Shown in pieces: positions 12,801 to 27,800 of a DNA stretch of 64,000 nucleotides. The notes under the pieces are model-generated. The model saw only the letters and a list, made by a program, of their open reading frames with translations, was not told the DNA's origin and did not search any database. The first letter of the stretch is position 1. The number at the start of each line of letters is the position of its first letter. The stretch comes from Heloderma charlesbogerti (taxonomy: Eukaryota; Chordata; Lepidosauria; Squamata; Helodermatidae): NCBI GenBank assembly GCA_026122225.1, contig JANEZZ010002882.1:1550001-1614000 (forward strand), read 5' to 3'. The position numbers and the translations under genes were made by a program.

Positions 12801-15800
12801 AGTATTCAAATGTGAAGGTGGACCAGGGCCCCTGCAAGCTTTCACAGCCATGTAGTTGCATCCAAGCAAAGCTGTCACATGGCGCTACCAGCAGTCACTG
12901 TTGGAAAGGAAATGTGGGTAGAAAATAATAAAGCTCTTGAGTTTTTTCCTTTGTCTACTCTCAAGCTTCCCCAGAGCCCTGTAATCAAGTATGAGAAGCC
13001 TATAATTTAATTACATTTTGAAAAGCCCTCCCTTCTCCCAAGAAGCCCAGGACAGCGTACATAGTTCTCCCTTCCCTCCTCTATTATATTCTACATAATA
13101 GCCCTGTGAGGTAGATTAGACTGACAGGTAGCGGCTCACTCAGTGAGCTTTGTGGATGAGTGAGAATTTGAAGCTGAATTTCTCTGGTGCTAGTATAGGG
13201 GGCCGCGGTGGCTTAGTGGTTAAGACGCTGAACTGCAGACCGGAAGGTCGGCAGGACAGCAGTTCGAGACCCAAGTGCCGCGTGACGGAGTGAGCTCCCG
13301 TCTTCAGTCCCAGCTCCTGCCAACCTAGCAGTTCGAAAGCAAGAAATTGCAAGTAGATAAATAGGTACCGCTGCGGCGGGAAAGGTAACAGCGTTCCGTG
13401 CACCTCGGTGTTCAGTCACACCGGCCACATGACCACGGAAGCGTCTTCGGACAGCGCTGGCTCTTCGGCTTAGAAATGGAGATGAGCACCACACCCTAGA
13501 GTCGGACACGACTGGCTGGGGACACCTTTACGTTTTTAGTATGACACTGAGTACTGCACCGCACTGGGCAATCAAGGTGACCCTAAGCCTCCAAGTGTGG
13601 GTCATGAGGACGTGCAGCTTTGTCATCCCCTCTTTGTCTTGTCCGTCCAGAATCACTTGTTTGCAGTAAAGGACACTTTTTTATTTCCTTTAAAGAAAAC
13701 ATTTCAAAAAACAAATCTGTAATCATTTGCTAAATACTTGTGTTTTGTGCAGTTTCCTTGATTTGAATGTCTGGGTGATTCTCCAAACACTCAGATAATA
13801 AGAAATTCGGAGAACTGTACTGAACACACAGCATCAAGTCCACAAATCAGTGTAAATTTACAGAAGAATATGTCATTGGTTTTGAAATTTTAGACAAGAT
13901 AATTCAAAACCCTGATTTAAAGCTTATATGAAGTGAATTTTCACTCAGATTGAAATTTCATTTACCCAGTAAAATGAGGGCTTTAAAAACTGAAGCAGTT
14001 ACATGGTTTGATAATAATATAAGTGAAATTATTGCTAGAATTTATCGTAATGTGTGGTGTCCCCATCCCCCCGCCCCCAGTCTGTAGTTTTCATATTTTC
14101 AAGGCAGGGAAGGTTGCTGATCACTGTATTGGTTTTTCGTAATTGTTACATGTTTATGTGAAGACCATTGGCTTTGTGAAAAACTGAGTGTTTATGTATA
14201 TTTCCATGAATGTGAAAGGTTAGTGTAACAAAGGGCATTCTGAGAAAGAATATTCAGATTGTGATTGGGGGAATTAAGTTTCCTGTTGGAAGATGCTGCT
14301 GCAGTGTGTGTGAGAGAGAGCACTGGTTCATGGTAGCATCAGAAATGATGGAGTACATCTAGGGCATGCAGCTCATTAAGGAAAGAGCAGTGGAAGGGCC
14401 TCCGTAAAAGACATGGGTATCCCCAAGTACCCATGTCCTGCACCTGCTTTTGCTGATCTGCAGCTGTCAGTTTGCAACAAACAGATTATGAATCGATAAG
14501 ATAATACATAATACTATTTTTTGGGCACTGTTACTCTATCAGTATCGCAAATTATTCATTCATTTAGTAGCAAAAGCCCTGATCCCAACTGTGTGCAGCA
14601 GCTGTGCGTGCACAGCTATAATAAGATCACAGGAGATGGTCCCTGATCATCTGTGAGGGCGGAGAGTAGGGCTGAAATCCATCCCTATCCCCCCCCGCCC
14701 CCCGTGTGATCTGCTTGTGCAGTGCCTAGGATGCGACCAGGAACTGTGTGCACAGCACCCATTTGAGCATTGGATAATGAACCACAGAAAGGATAGGCAT
14801 GGAAATCTCATTCCCGCAGGTGTCCCTCACAGGGTTGAAGTGAAAACCAGAGTTTGATTTAATGCTTATACACGGTTGAGTTCAGTGAAGCAAATTTGCT
14901 GCATGACACCAAATCAATGGAAAGCGGTTCTAAAGGACAGCAGAAGAGAAACAATTTGCATTGGTTTACTTGCCCTTTTCCCATACCTGTACCTACAAAA
15001 ATATTTCATTCAAAGCAACCTATAAGTCATCCCCCTTGCTTTGCCCATAGTGGTACAATAATGCAAGTTAAACGCAAATCTTGCTTTACAATTGGATGTA
15101 AAAAAGATTGTGCACTATTTATTTTTCTGTTCTCCCCCCTTGACCACTCTCTGTTGTTTTATTTCCATACCATCTTATTCAGTGTTCTAGCTTTAAGCTG
15201 AGCAGTATGAATGGCTTTTGCCTTTTATTTCCTTCTGTGGCAATATGTTGCTTAAGGATTTACCGCAATAAAAACACAGCTGAAGTTCTTTTCCTTTGAT
15301 GTAGTATAGTTTGCTAACTGTATGCATGAGATGACATTTTCATCTGTTTTGAATTGCAAGCTGAGCATTTGCTTCTGGTGTCATTTTTCAAATTACAGCA
15401 TTGGAATTTATGCAGTCCTCTTGTGTGTTTCTAGGAGCAGTTCACAGCCCAATTGAAGCGCTAAGTGATTCATGGACTCGGTTGAAACACAGAGATTGGC
15501 TGTATAGCTCTTCCTGTTTGTTTGGGGAGTCTGATTTTGATTTTACAAAATCGGTTGGAGTTCATACTCTGATTGAAAACGTTATTAGTTTTGTGAGTGG
15601 GGATGTGGGGAGCTCCCCAGGCTTTAAGGAGCCCGAAGAAAGTATGTCAACGAGCCCCCAAGCCTATATCGTTGCCATGGAGCAGCAGCAACAGAGAGCA
15701 GAGGTGTGTCTTAGAATTACCGTTTTATTAATTGCAGACTAAATCATGCTGTTTAGTTTTCAGCTGGTATTCTGTACCCAAGTGTGGTTTGTGGGGAGGT

Positions 15801-18800
15801 GCATTTTCAGGACACCCACCCAAAGGGCTGTTCGGGTGCACATGGACAGTCGTGGCCTCTGCGTGGTTGTTTATATGTCTCAGAGGAAGTGGGTATGGCC
15901 TCCCAACCGCAACATAGAGCTTTCTTTCTACGTGGACATCATAAAAGCAACATTGAGGAATGTAGAAACCAGCCAACCAACCAGAGAGTGTTGTCTGGTG
16001 CACACATGTTCTGTGTGAGGATGTGCATGCAGTCAGCTGGGAAAGAAGGGTGGTTTTTAGAAGCAGTTTTGGATGTGCTCATTCCATGCAGTGTGTACCC
16101 CATCCCTCTTCCTCTGTTCTCCTTGTTATTTTTTCCTGCCTTCTGCTCCTAGAATACTGTGTGTGTGTGTGTGCGCGCGCGAGCCCATATTCTGGTGTAG
16201 GTATCAATATGCTAGAGTAAATTTGTTTTCCAAGGGGTATAACACAAGACATTTCTAAAAATTGCTTTTAGCTGCGTCTGGAGGCACTTCATCAGATCCT
16301 GGTGCTGCTTTCTGGGATGGAAGAAAAAGGCAGCACTCCATCTGTAGGAAGCCGCCAAGGGCTGGGGTTTCAGTCTTCTTCGCTTCTCACTTCTGTGAGG
16401 CTGCAGTTCCTAGCTGGGTGCTTTGGCTTGGGTACTGTAGGACATGCTGGCTCCAAAGGAGAGAGCATCCGTTTACATCATTATCAGGTAATTTGTTATT
16501 TAGTTATTTATTGACAGCATTTACACTCAGCCTTTTAGCCAAAAATCTTTCCAGAGCAGCTTGCAAAGATAAGTAGAACTACAGTCCCTGCCCTTAGGCT
16601 TACAATCTTGCAAAAGGTAAAGGATGCTTTGTTGTACCTCTGGCCAAAAGTTAGAATTCTGTCAGCATAATTTATTGTAAACTGCTGTAGACAGAACTTC
16701 CACATTTAAAATTGTGAGAAGTGGGAACTGCAACAGAATATTGCAGTGTGAAATACTTTTGTTCAGTGTGCCAGCCAGCCAAGCCTTTTTCCTGGATATT
16801 CCAGTCCAGTCCCTGCCCACCAGGTTTACTTGTTTTTCTCCCCAACAGCAATCAGCATTCCATGGCCACTGAGCACTTTAATTCCAGTGAGCACATTCAT
16901 TCCTCGTTTGGCTGTGTTTGGGGCATTTTTGTACTTCTGCAAACCTTGGGGTTTCCTGAGCCTGCTGACACCTCCTTTTTGTGTGTGGTTTTACTTATTT
17001 TATTTGTTTAAAATATTTCTTGGCTGCCTTTCGGGGCAGAAGCCCTCCCAAGGCAGCTTACAGAATAAAATACATAAATACAGTTAAAATATTAAAAGCG
17101 ATAAAAACAAATACAATAAAATAGCAATAAAAGCCAACAATAAAACCAGCAACAGCAACAGTGGCAGCAACAGCAGCAGTCCCATCAAGAGAAGACAAAG
17201 GTGAGATAATGTTTTCAAGGCCTTCTTAAAAGCCTTTAATGATGGAACATGGTGGACCTCCGGTGGCAGCTTGTTCCAAAGTTGTGGGGCCACTGCAGAG
17301 AAGGCCCTCTCATATGTGGTCACCTACCTAACTGCTCTCACAGGTGGGCAAATGAGAAGGGTCTTTTTTTCTGACCTTTAAGTGTGGGCAGGCTGATATG
17401 GGTGAAGATGGTCTTTTAGATAACTTGGTCCCAAACCGTTTAAGGCTTTAAAGGTCAAAAACAGCACTTTAAATGGAGCTCGGAAACACACCAGTATAGG
17501 CCTTATATGATTAAATTGCCTCCCCCTTCCCCCCACCACTCAGGCAGATGCATTCTGCACCAGCTGAAGTTTCTGAACTGTCTTCAAAGGCAGCACCACA
17601 TACAGTGCATTACAGTTGTCCAGCCTGGTCATCACTAGCACGTGGGTAACTGAGGCAAGGTCCATCCTCTCCAGATAGGGCCACAGCTCGTGTACCAGCC
17701 TAAGCTGGTAAAAAGCACTCTGGGACACCACAGCCACCTGGGCTTCCCCAGTTAGCGCAGAGTCCAGGAGGACTCCCAGACAGTGCACTTGGTCATTTAG
17801 GGTGCAGCGCCATCTAAGACCTGCTGTAAGCTTCTATCCAGAGTAGTTTTTTCCCAACCCACAGTACCTCCGTCTTGTCTGGATTAAGTTTCAGCTTGTT
17901 TTCTCTCATGCACCCCAAAACAGCCTCCTCACACTGGTTCAAGGGTTCCACAGCCTCCCTGGGATGTGCAGATGAAAACGAGAGGTAGAGCTGAGTATCC
18001 TCCACATACTGATGACACCTCAGCCCAGACCTCCAGATGACTTCCCCGAGTAGTTTCATGTAGATATTAAAAGACATGGATTGTGTTGTTTTGACTACAG
18101 AAGCACCAGGACTTATTTTGAATATTGGAGATAGAGGAAATAGTTGCTGGTCGAAGTCTAGAAGTGGACAAGCTAGGGAAAATATCACTTCAGAAAACGA
18201 TTTGAATATGTTTTGAATACAATATGTTGTATTAGTGTTAAGAAATTCCTTATGATAGGAACAGTGCGGTGTGCTGATAGCCATATGCTGCAAAGACAGA
18301 TGCCTACATGGCCAGGTAAAAGCATGACAGGAATCCTGTGTTACTAGCCAGTGTTAGACACTGGTGAGCTTAGCATTCAAGTACTAGCATAAAATTAGAA
18401 GAAGTGGCTGAACTGCTTATGGTAAATACTATGAAATGTAGCACGAGATGTGTTTTGATCTATTATTTACACCAATTTCTTGTGTGTAATACAATATTTG
18501 GACTGAAAATGCACTTAACGACCCTGCTCAGTTATGGTGCACGAACCTGGGCATGATACCCTCCCTCCATATTTAGCCCATAAACTAAGATTGCAAATTA
18601 TGGTTTGATCCTGGCTTCCAGGCCTGGATTGTGTAAACCATAGCTTGCTGCAAACCAGGAATGAAAGTTTCTAATTTCCTTGTGAGAGGAGACTGAGGAA
18701 GAGGAGGAAGGGGGAGAGGAAGTGTTCAAGCACAAGGTTGCTCTTACTCATAATGCTAAACCATGGCTTAGTGTTAGAATGCAGCCTTTACAGTGACCAC

Positions 18801-21800
18801 AACATGAATGATAATCTATATTTCAGTATGGCCGTAAATTCATGAAATTACTGTCATTCCTCCACTGTTAGCTAATGCCAGTAATAAAATTCATGTTTTT
18901 CAAAGTCTAATGTTCCCTTTGAAATCCAGTTTTAGTGGCTACAGAGAGAAGAATCCAGCTACTTAGAGCTTTTGCCAAGATTCTGTGACTTTCAATGACC
19001 TTTTAGGCAGTTGTTAAAATAAGTGAATTTCCTGTTGAAGCCTCTTTTCATTTCTTGCCTACATGCCCCCAAAATGATGGCTTGTGCTCCTCTAGGCAAG
19101 CAAGACAGAGCATGTTAGAAAGGTATCTTGTATCTGAACCAGTTAACATTCAGAGTACACCTTTGAATAACAAAGAACTCTTTCTTCAAGTTGACTGCCG
19201 AGGAAACTGTTATTGTCAGAGCCTTGCTTATTCCATGTCTTCAGGCTTCTTTCAATACAGGGTAGAGGGAGAATGATGGAACTCAGGCTATAAACAAAGC
19301 CTGACATATGAGTATAAACATATACTCAGGCTATAAACAAAGAGATAAAGCACCTAAATGAAAAAGTTTCCTTCTGGAAAAATATATATTTTAGAAAAAT
19401 AACCCAGGGTCTGAAGTGCTTGGTAACATCATATGACCGATGGGTTCCTTCCATTTCCAGGTGAGGCAACTCTGGGTGCTTTATTTTATTTATTTCATTT
19501 CTATACTGCCCAATAGCTGAAGCTCTCTGGGCTGTTTACAAAAATTAAAACCAAAAAGGGCAGGATAAAACAATATAAAATATAAAAGCATTAAAACCAC
19601 AATATAACAATACAACCAGAATAAAACCTAGCAGCAATGCAGAGATTTAAAATACAGATTTAAAACACCAAAGCTAAAAGACTAGGAAGCTAAAATGCTA
19701 AAATGCCTGGGAGAATAAAAAGGTCTTCACCTGGCTCCAGAAGGAATACAACGTAGGTGCCAGGCGAACCTCTCTAGGGAGCTCATTCCACTGCTGGGGT
19801 GCCACAGCAGAAAAGGTCCTCCTCCTAGTAGCCACCTGCCTCACTTCCTTTGGCAGGGACTCACGGAGAAGGACCACTGAGGATGATCTCAGGGTCCAGG
19901 CTGGCACATATGGGAAGAAGTGATCCTTCAATGGCCCCAAGCTGTTAAGGGCTTTGAACATTAATACCAGCAATTTGAATCGGGCCCAGAAATGGACTGG
20001 CAGCCAGTGCAGCTGGAAAAGTACTGGCGTAATGTGATGTCATTGGCCAGTCCTTCTTAACAATCTTGCTGCCCTGTTTTGGACTAGCTGAAGTTTCTGA
20101 ACTGTTTTCAAAGGCAGCCCCACATATAACACAGTGCGGTAATCCAGCTGAGAAGTTATCAGAGCATGGATAACTGTAGCTAGGCTATCTCTATCCAGAT
20201 AACGGTGGAGTTGGTATACCAGCCTAAGCTGAAAAAGTGCTCCATGCCACTGAGTTCACCTGTGTCTCAAGTGACAGTTCTGGGTCCAAGACCACCCCCA
20301 AATTACGAACCTGATCCTTTAGGGGGGAGTGCAGCCCCCTCCAGAACAGGTTGAATATCACCTAGCTGGGCAGACAAACCACCCACTAACAGTACCTCCA
20401 TCTTGTCTGGATTGAGTTTCAGTTTATTGGCCCTCATCCAGTCCATTACTGTGCCCAGGCCCTGATTCAGAACAGCCACTGCTTCACCTGTGTTTGATGA
20501 GTAAGAGAGGTGGAGCTGGGTGTCATCCACATATTAATGGCACCTCAGCCCACACCTCCAGATAACCTCCCCCAGTGGTTTTATGTAGATGTTAAACAGC
20601 ATGAGGAATAAAATAGAGCCCTGTGGAACCCCATGGCATAATTGCCATGGCACAGAGCAATAATCCCCCAGTATCACCTTCTGGAGTTGGCCATCCAAGT
20701 AGGAGCGGAACCACTGCAGTTCCGTGCCTCCAACTCCCAAGCCAGACAACCTATCCAGAAGGATATCATGGTTGATGGTATCGAAAGCCACTGAGAGGTC
20801 CAGGAGAATCAACAGGGTTGCACTCCCCCTGTCCCTCTCCTGGCAGAGGTCATCCCATATGGTAACCAAGGCAGTTTCCATTCCAAAACCATGCCTGAAG
20901 CCTGATTGAAATGGATCTAGATAATCTGTTTCATTCAAGAGTACCAGAGTTGTCCTGCAACTACCCGCTCAAGCACCTTGCCCAGGAAGGGGATATTGGC
21001 CACTGGCCTATAGTTGTTAACCTCCTCCAGGTCCAGGTTAGGCTTCTTCAGGAGTGGCCTGGTTACCACCTCTTTTAAACAGACCGGTACCACTTCCTCT
21101 CTCAAGGAGGAATTTACAACCTCCTGGACCCAGCCAGACATCCCCTCCTTGTTTGATGTAATAATCCATGAACAGCAAGTGTCAGGCACAAAAGTGGTCG
21201 GCCAGACTTGGCCAAGCACCTTGTCTGCATCCTCAGGCCTCAATAACTGAAACTAATGCAATAAAACTGGACCAGACGGTGCTCTGAACGCTTCTACCAA
21301 TGGAACTGCATTAATTGTGGTGTCCAATTCATGACGCATCTGAGCGACTTTATCTTCAAAGTGCCGTGCAAACTCGTTACAGCGTGCTACTGAGGGTTCC
21401 AAAGTTTCTCCAGACAGAGGGGTCTTTGTTCTAACAGTCAGAAAGCATTGTGCAGCTATTCTGGATTTGTTCCTTTATGGATTTTCCACAGTAAAAAAAA
21501 AAAAAAAGATGGAAGAAGCAGTATGAAAACATGGGAGGGTTACGAGAGGAAGACAATGTCTGGACCCACCGAAAAATTCCATGAGTGAGGCTGGACTATG
21601 GTACAATAAAAGCCTCCTCTGAAAGCACCCTCTTTCCACTATTTTGTTACCCTCTTAAGATGTCACAGGGTTCACTGTCGTTGTTTCTATGCTTCCATGC
21701 AAGCAAGCAGGGAGTCCTGTTTTATTTTGAAATCCCTGGATGGCTCTTTTCCTAGTCTGAACATTTGGGAAATCCATGTGGATATGTTTTACTGTATTTA

Positions 21801-24800
21801 ATTTTTCATAGGATGGCATCAGGGCAGCTAAGAGGAATATTCAGACGGAAATTCAAATGGCCGTGCACAAGATCTACCAGCAATTATCTGCAACTTTGGA
21901 AAGAGCCCTCCAAGCAAATAAACACCACATAGGTAAGAGGAGCAAATCGAATCATGCAAGTTCTTTTGCTGCTGACAGAAAACAAGTCACATGTTGCTCG
22001 TTGCTGTTGTTTTTAATCCTAGGCAAGCTCAAAATGGAAATCATGTTTAAGTATTTTCCTCATCTTTTGTGTTTGTGTGCATATGTGTGTATTAGAGGCA
22101 CAGCAGCGTCTCCTGTTGGTAACGGTGTTTGCTCTAAGTGTACACTATCAGCCAGTCGATGTGTCCTTGGCCATTTCCACCGGGTTGTTAAATGTCCTGT
22201 CCCAGTTATGCGGAACAGATACCATGCTTGGTCAGCCACTGCAGCTGTTGCCAAAAAGTGGCATTTCCCAGCTCAGCACTGCTTTAAAAGTAGCCAGCAC
22301 TAGATTACTTCAGATCCTGGCCATCACCACAGGGTAAGTCTTGGCAGTTTATTTTCTGGGTAATATTTCATCTTTTCAACTATTCAAGTGTAAAGATAGT
22401 AGAACTTTCCTCACAACTAGCTAATCAGTAATCAGTATGGGGAAACATTTAAAAAACAGAGGGGCAGTTGTGGGGGAGAACCCTAGCTCACTTTTGATAA
22501 TACTCATTTTAAAAATGATCCAGGGTTCCTTTTCTCTCTCAGCAATTACCTTTGTATCCTAGCAGTGAAACATGTTGGTATGCTGGGTTTTATGCAGCAT
22601 ATGGTAAAACTGCATTCTGTTAGTAAACAGCTTAAAATTGTTTAGTTAGTTTAGAGCATTTATAATCTGCTTCTTAATTCAAATGAGTTCTTAAAGTGGA
22701 GAACAATATGGGGGGAGAGAGAGAGAGGAAAAAAACCCACATTAAAACATCAAAGAAAAACAAACAAATCAATAGTGTTACCTTAACAGCAGCGTTAATC
22801 TTAGCCTCTTCCAAGAGAAGGAAGATCAGTCGAGTGCTTATTTGCCTCAGAGTTGATGGGGGTCTTTGGCCGCCGTACATTTGGCCCAAATACATGAAAA
22901 GCCCCCGTATCTATCTTGCATCCATACCTTTATCCGGAGAATCGTATATGTTCTGCAGTGCTTTACTTGAAGCTTTTATAATGCCCATCATCTTCACATT
23001 GTTGCTAACTGCTTACCACATTCGTATGCAGAACGTATGCAGATAAACTGAGCCCGAAAGTGGTCCAGTCTTTGCTGGATCTGCTGTGTAGTCAGCTGAA
23101 AAATCTGTTATCACAAGCTGGTGTGATGCTTATGGCTTCATTTGGGGAAAAAGAAGATGGTGAGCAGGAGCAAGAGGATGAAAAGAAGACAGAGACAAAT
23201 GGAGACAGTGAGAGGAAAGACTTCAGAGGTATTGTACGTTCATATTATGTGTTGTTTAAAAGAAAGGAGAATTCCTGGCGGGAGGAGGAGTCTATAATAC
23301 TACATTCCATTGCAAATGTATGCCATTAAAGACTAATTTAAACTATATAGTAATTATTGAGGTGCTAGTTCACTTTGATTCCATCGGAATACTCTCTCTA
23401 ACCCTATTCATGGATTCGGATGAATGCACGTTGGCGTAAATGGGTGGAGATGCTTATCCAAGCCCTACCTCCAACATGCATGCCAGTTCCACTTTTGACC
23501 TTTGCATGTTCAGTATGTAGCTTTGAAGGGGGATTCTACATGCGGGTGGCTGAACACACTTAGCATCCTCCCCACTATAGTTGATAATGCAGGATTTGGA
23601 ATCATGGGGAAGATGCTAAGCATGTTCAGTCAACTCCACACAGAACTCCCGTCAGACCTTCATGTATGTGCGACGGTCAAAAGTGGAGCGGTGTGTGCAG
23701 GGATGTTGGGGCGGGGCATGCATGCTTCTCTCCCATTGAAGCCCAACATGTTCACCTGTAGACTTGAATGGAACTTCTGTCCCAATGATTTGTGTTTGCA
23801 GTAATCCTGAAGAACAGAGGGGCACCCCCCCAAAAAAACACACACAAGTAAGATTATTCAGATTATATAAGCCTGTATATTTCTGTTTTGTGCACTGGGA
23901 ATCTATTGTTATAAATCGTTAAATGTGTGGAGCGTACTAAATATACATGCCAAAAGCACAGGAAAAAAAGGTTTCTTGACCTATGTTGACAACATTGCCA
24001 TAGTTGTTAGAGGTATAAAAAGGGAGCCAAAATGAATTGTTTTAAAATTTTATTAAGCATTATACTTTATTTTCAATGTATTGAAGAATGGGATTGCAAA
24101 TCTTGCCAAGAATTTTGTCCCCCACCCATGATAAAATCTTTGTGTCCATCTTCCTCACTCTGCTGAAACAGTGCCTCTTCTTGAACAAATTTGGCAGTTA
24201 TTAGCTACTTTGTCTCTTCTGCTTAGAGAGGAGGAACAATATTAGCATAATAAGAATTTTGTTACACAACTGAATAAGATGCTACTATATCACATAGTAC
24301 TACCATGTTTCTTTTACTGTAAATATTTATATTCCATTCTTCAGCTGAGAAACCTCCTGGAGCAGTTTACATAAACAGTGACAATCAGTCTATATGACTA
24401 TAAAAGTGGAGCAGAGTAATCATTTAGTGACAAAATGGCAATCAAACCATGATGTGTTTTCTATCAGTGGAGGAGGGTATACTGAGCTGGTCATCTCTTC
24501 CCGTTCACTCTCAGGCAGCACTTTTGCAACCTAGGGCATTAAAAGATAATATGAATTCATTTCCTATTGGCAATATTAATTCTTGTTTTAAATCCAAAGT
24601 GGCCCTCCGGAAACAGCATGCTGCAGAGTTACATCTAGGAGATTTTCTAGTCTTTCTTAGAAGGGTTGTTTCTTCAAAAGCCATTCAGTCAAAAATGGCT
24701 TCTCCAAAGTGGACAGAGGTGCTCCTGAATATAGCTTCTCAGAAGTGTTGCTCAGGTACGGTACTCTGGTCTATGTATGTGTTTAATATTTAGAGACAGA

Positions 24801-27800
24801 TGTGGATATGCATGCTATCTGTCAAATGAATAATTACAGAATCTCCATTCATACATTGTTTGTGTATATACCCCATCTTTTCTTGTGTCTTTAAGATATC
24901 TGATGAAATTTTAAAAACTGCACTTATAACGGATTTCTAACTAGATTTGGGATGTTTGTAGAAGTTATTGGTAGTACACATATGTACTCCCTAAGGAGCC
25001 ATTAGTAGTTCTTTTTGGATATCTTGTCGGTGTAGATGCTTGTGAGGATATTAAAATGGTGGTTCACCTCTTAGCAGTGGCCCAAATGGCAGTCCATTTG
25101 AGTTGGAAGAAGATTAATCCACCTGCAATTTCTGATTGGTGTCTCAGGGTCTGGGATGTGGCCACTCTGGTTAAACTGACCAACATTATAAGAACTAGAG
25201 AAGGGAGATTAATACAGGAACAATTTTCAGGAAAGTGAAGTCTTTTTATTATTTATTGGAATCATAAAGCTCAGGAATCGTTAAAGCCCCTTCCTTTACT
25301 GGGGATGATTTAATGTCACTTTTTGTATACAATTGATTGTGTTTACATTCTTAAGGCTGCTTTTAATTTGTGAGTATCTTTGATGTTAAAATGTGGTCAT
25401 TGTGAGCAGTACTTAATGTTATTATGTATTGGGTATTATGATATCACTATGTGTTATGTAAATAACAATAAAATAGTAATCATTAAAAGAAGTTATTGGT
25501 GGTACCCACTTTCCTTTTGAATTCTGCTTTTAGGTGTACCTTTAGTTGGCAACTTGAGGACCAGGCTGCTTGCGCTACATGTGCTGGAAGCTGTGTTGCC
25601 TGCTTGTGAATCGGGTGTGGAGGATGACCAGATGGCTCAGGTCTTGACACTTATACAATACATTAATTTTAATCTTTTTCCTTCACAGTAGGGACAATTC
25701 CAGTGGAATTTACATCTCTGAAATGATGGTTAAGTTAATTTTAACTTCCCCCCACCCCCACTCACTGATAGCTTGATGAAGCTGTCTTATACAGAAGCAA
25801 ATCATTGGTCCCTCTAGCCAAGTGCAGTTTCTTCTGCCTGGCAGTGGCTCTCTAAGGATCTCAGACAGAGATCTCTCCTGGTTCCGGGGCCAGCTCTGCT
25901 GTTGCTGCTGCTTGGATGGGTGCACCTAGCCCTTCAGAATTACCGCTTGCATGTACATTTTACCACAGTAGTTGTCAAAAGTCTGGAAGCTGCTCCATCA
26001 AACTTGCACTGCATTGCACCAGATGTGTTACTCATGAGTAATGTCTGCATGTACATTACAGGTCTTCAGAGATGGATTTTTTTAAAGAAAGTGAGAAGTT
26101 TCCTTCAGTTACATACTTTGAATCCCTTGCTACTCCATCCCCTGTAAGCAGGATGGTAGAATATAGTTTTACTATTATCGCTGATGTGTTTGAATTAAAT
26201 GTTCTGAAACTGTGTTGCCCAACAGGTTATTGAACGATTATTCTCCCTTCTGTCTGATTGTATGTGGGAGAGTCCAGTTGCACAAGCCAAGCATGTGATT
26301 CAGGTCAAGGAGAAAGAACAGGAAATGAAGCTGCAGGTACTAGCTTTAATTGTGATTACGTATTTTATTTGTACCCCATCTTTCTACCAAAACATGGCAC
26401 TCAAGATGGCTCCCCCCAAAGATCTGTTCAGCTGATCACGTTGTGAGGTGTTTCTCTTCTGTTTCTGAAAGAAACCGGGTGAATCCGAAGAAGAAGATGA
26501 GAATCTTCCTATACAGGAAGTGTCCTTTGATCCCGAGAAGGCCCAGTGCTGCATAGTGGAGAATGGCCAGATCTTAACGCATGGCAGTGGTGGAAAGGGA
26601 TATGGTTTAGCATCCACTGGAGTCACTTCTGGGTGTTACCAATGGAAGGTATGTAGAACAAAGAGGCTATTTTAAAATAGGGGGGAGGGAAGGTGTAAAG
26701 ACCAATCTGTTTTGTCTGTATCAGGCCACTGGATCTTTGTGACGTAGTGGCTAGAGTGTTGGACTGGGAGTCCAGAGATCCGGGTTCTAGTCCCCACTCA
26801 GCCATGGAAGCTCACTGGGCGACTTTGGGCCAGTCACAGACTCTCAGCCCAACCTACCTCACAGGGTTGTTGTTGTGAGGATAAAAGGGAGAGGAGGAGG
26901 ATCATGTAAGCCGCCTTGGGTTCCTTGCAAGAGGAAAAAAGGCAGGATATAAATGCAATAAATAAATAAAAATAAAATTTGTGACATTTCCAACCCCTAA
27001 GCTGTATCCTGCTCAAAATGGGGAGAAACAAACTGGATCTGTGGTTCCAGTTTCATTGGGTTCTAGCTAGTAGCCTAAATAAGTGCACTGGACTTGCCCA
27101 TAATTTCTGGCCTTTGAAGCTGAACTCCAGAGTTCTCTCAGCTTCAGGTTTTGATTCATGACTTGGTGGGTCTCTTGAGGCCTGTGGGGAGTGATGCAGG
27201 CCAGTGGCATTAACTGTACCTGTATCCATTTCAAGAAGTCTCTGCAAAGGTCTCTTAATGGCTGGGTGAGTTGTGTGGCAAAGGTAGAGGGTCACTGGAA
27301 CCTCTGAAATCTCACTGGTGGTTCTGCTCTTGTGTAAACATAAATCAACTGCCAAATTTAGTTTGGGGGGTAACTAATCAGTGACCTCGCCTATCAGTGA
27401 TTTAAAACATTTGCTATCCTTTCTTCTCCATCACTCTGAAGAACGCCTCTTGTAGTATGTAAATACTCCCACTGCCTCTAAAATTGAATTCAACAGTGAG
27501 TTAATTTGCTGGTTGAAGTGGCTTTTCAAATACTTTTTTTCCTTGTCCCCGTTACTTTGGTATTATTTATCATTGCTCAGCGGTATTTGAAGCATTTCCA
27601 CAGTATTAATAGCTTTTCTACACCTTGTAGTTCTATATTGTGAAGGAAAATCGAGGCAATGAAGGAACATGTGTAGGAGTGTCTCGCTGGCCAGTTCATG
27701 ATTTTAACCATCGCACTACCTCAGATATGTGGCTGTACAGAGCGTATAGTGGCAACCTCTACCATAATGGGGAGCAGACGTTGACGCTGACCAGTTTTAC

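Noticed and set aside
20303..21243. Minus-strand open frames as a gene antisense to HERC1
   Set aside because: They are consecutive fragments of an L3-like LINE reverse transcriptase broken by stops and frame changes.
26744..26800. tRNA gene
   Set aside because: A and B boxes are present but there is no complete cloverleaf, and a SINE body and tail follow; the same holds for the heads at 13.2, 34.1 and 44.8 kb.
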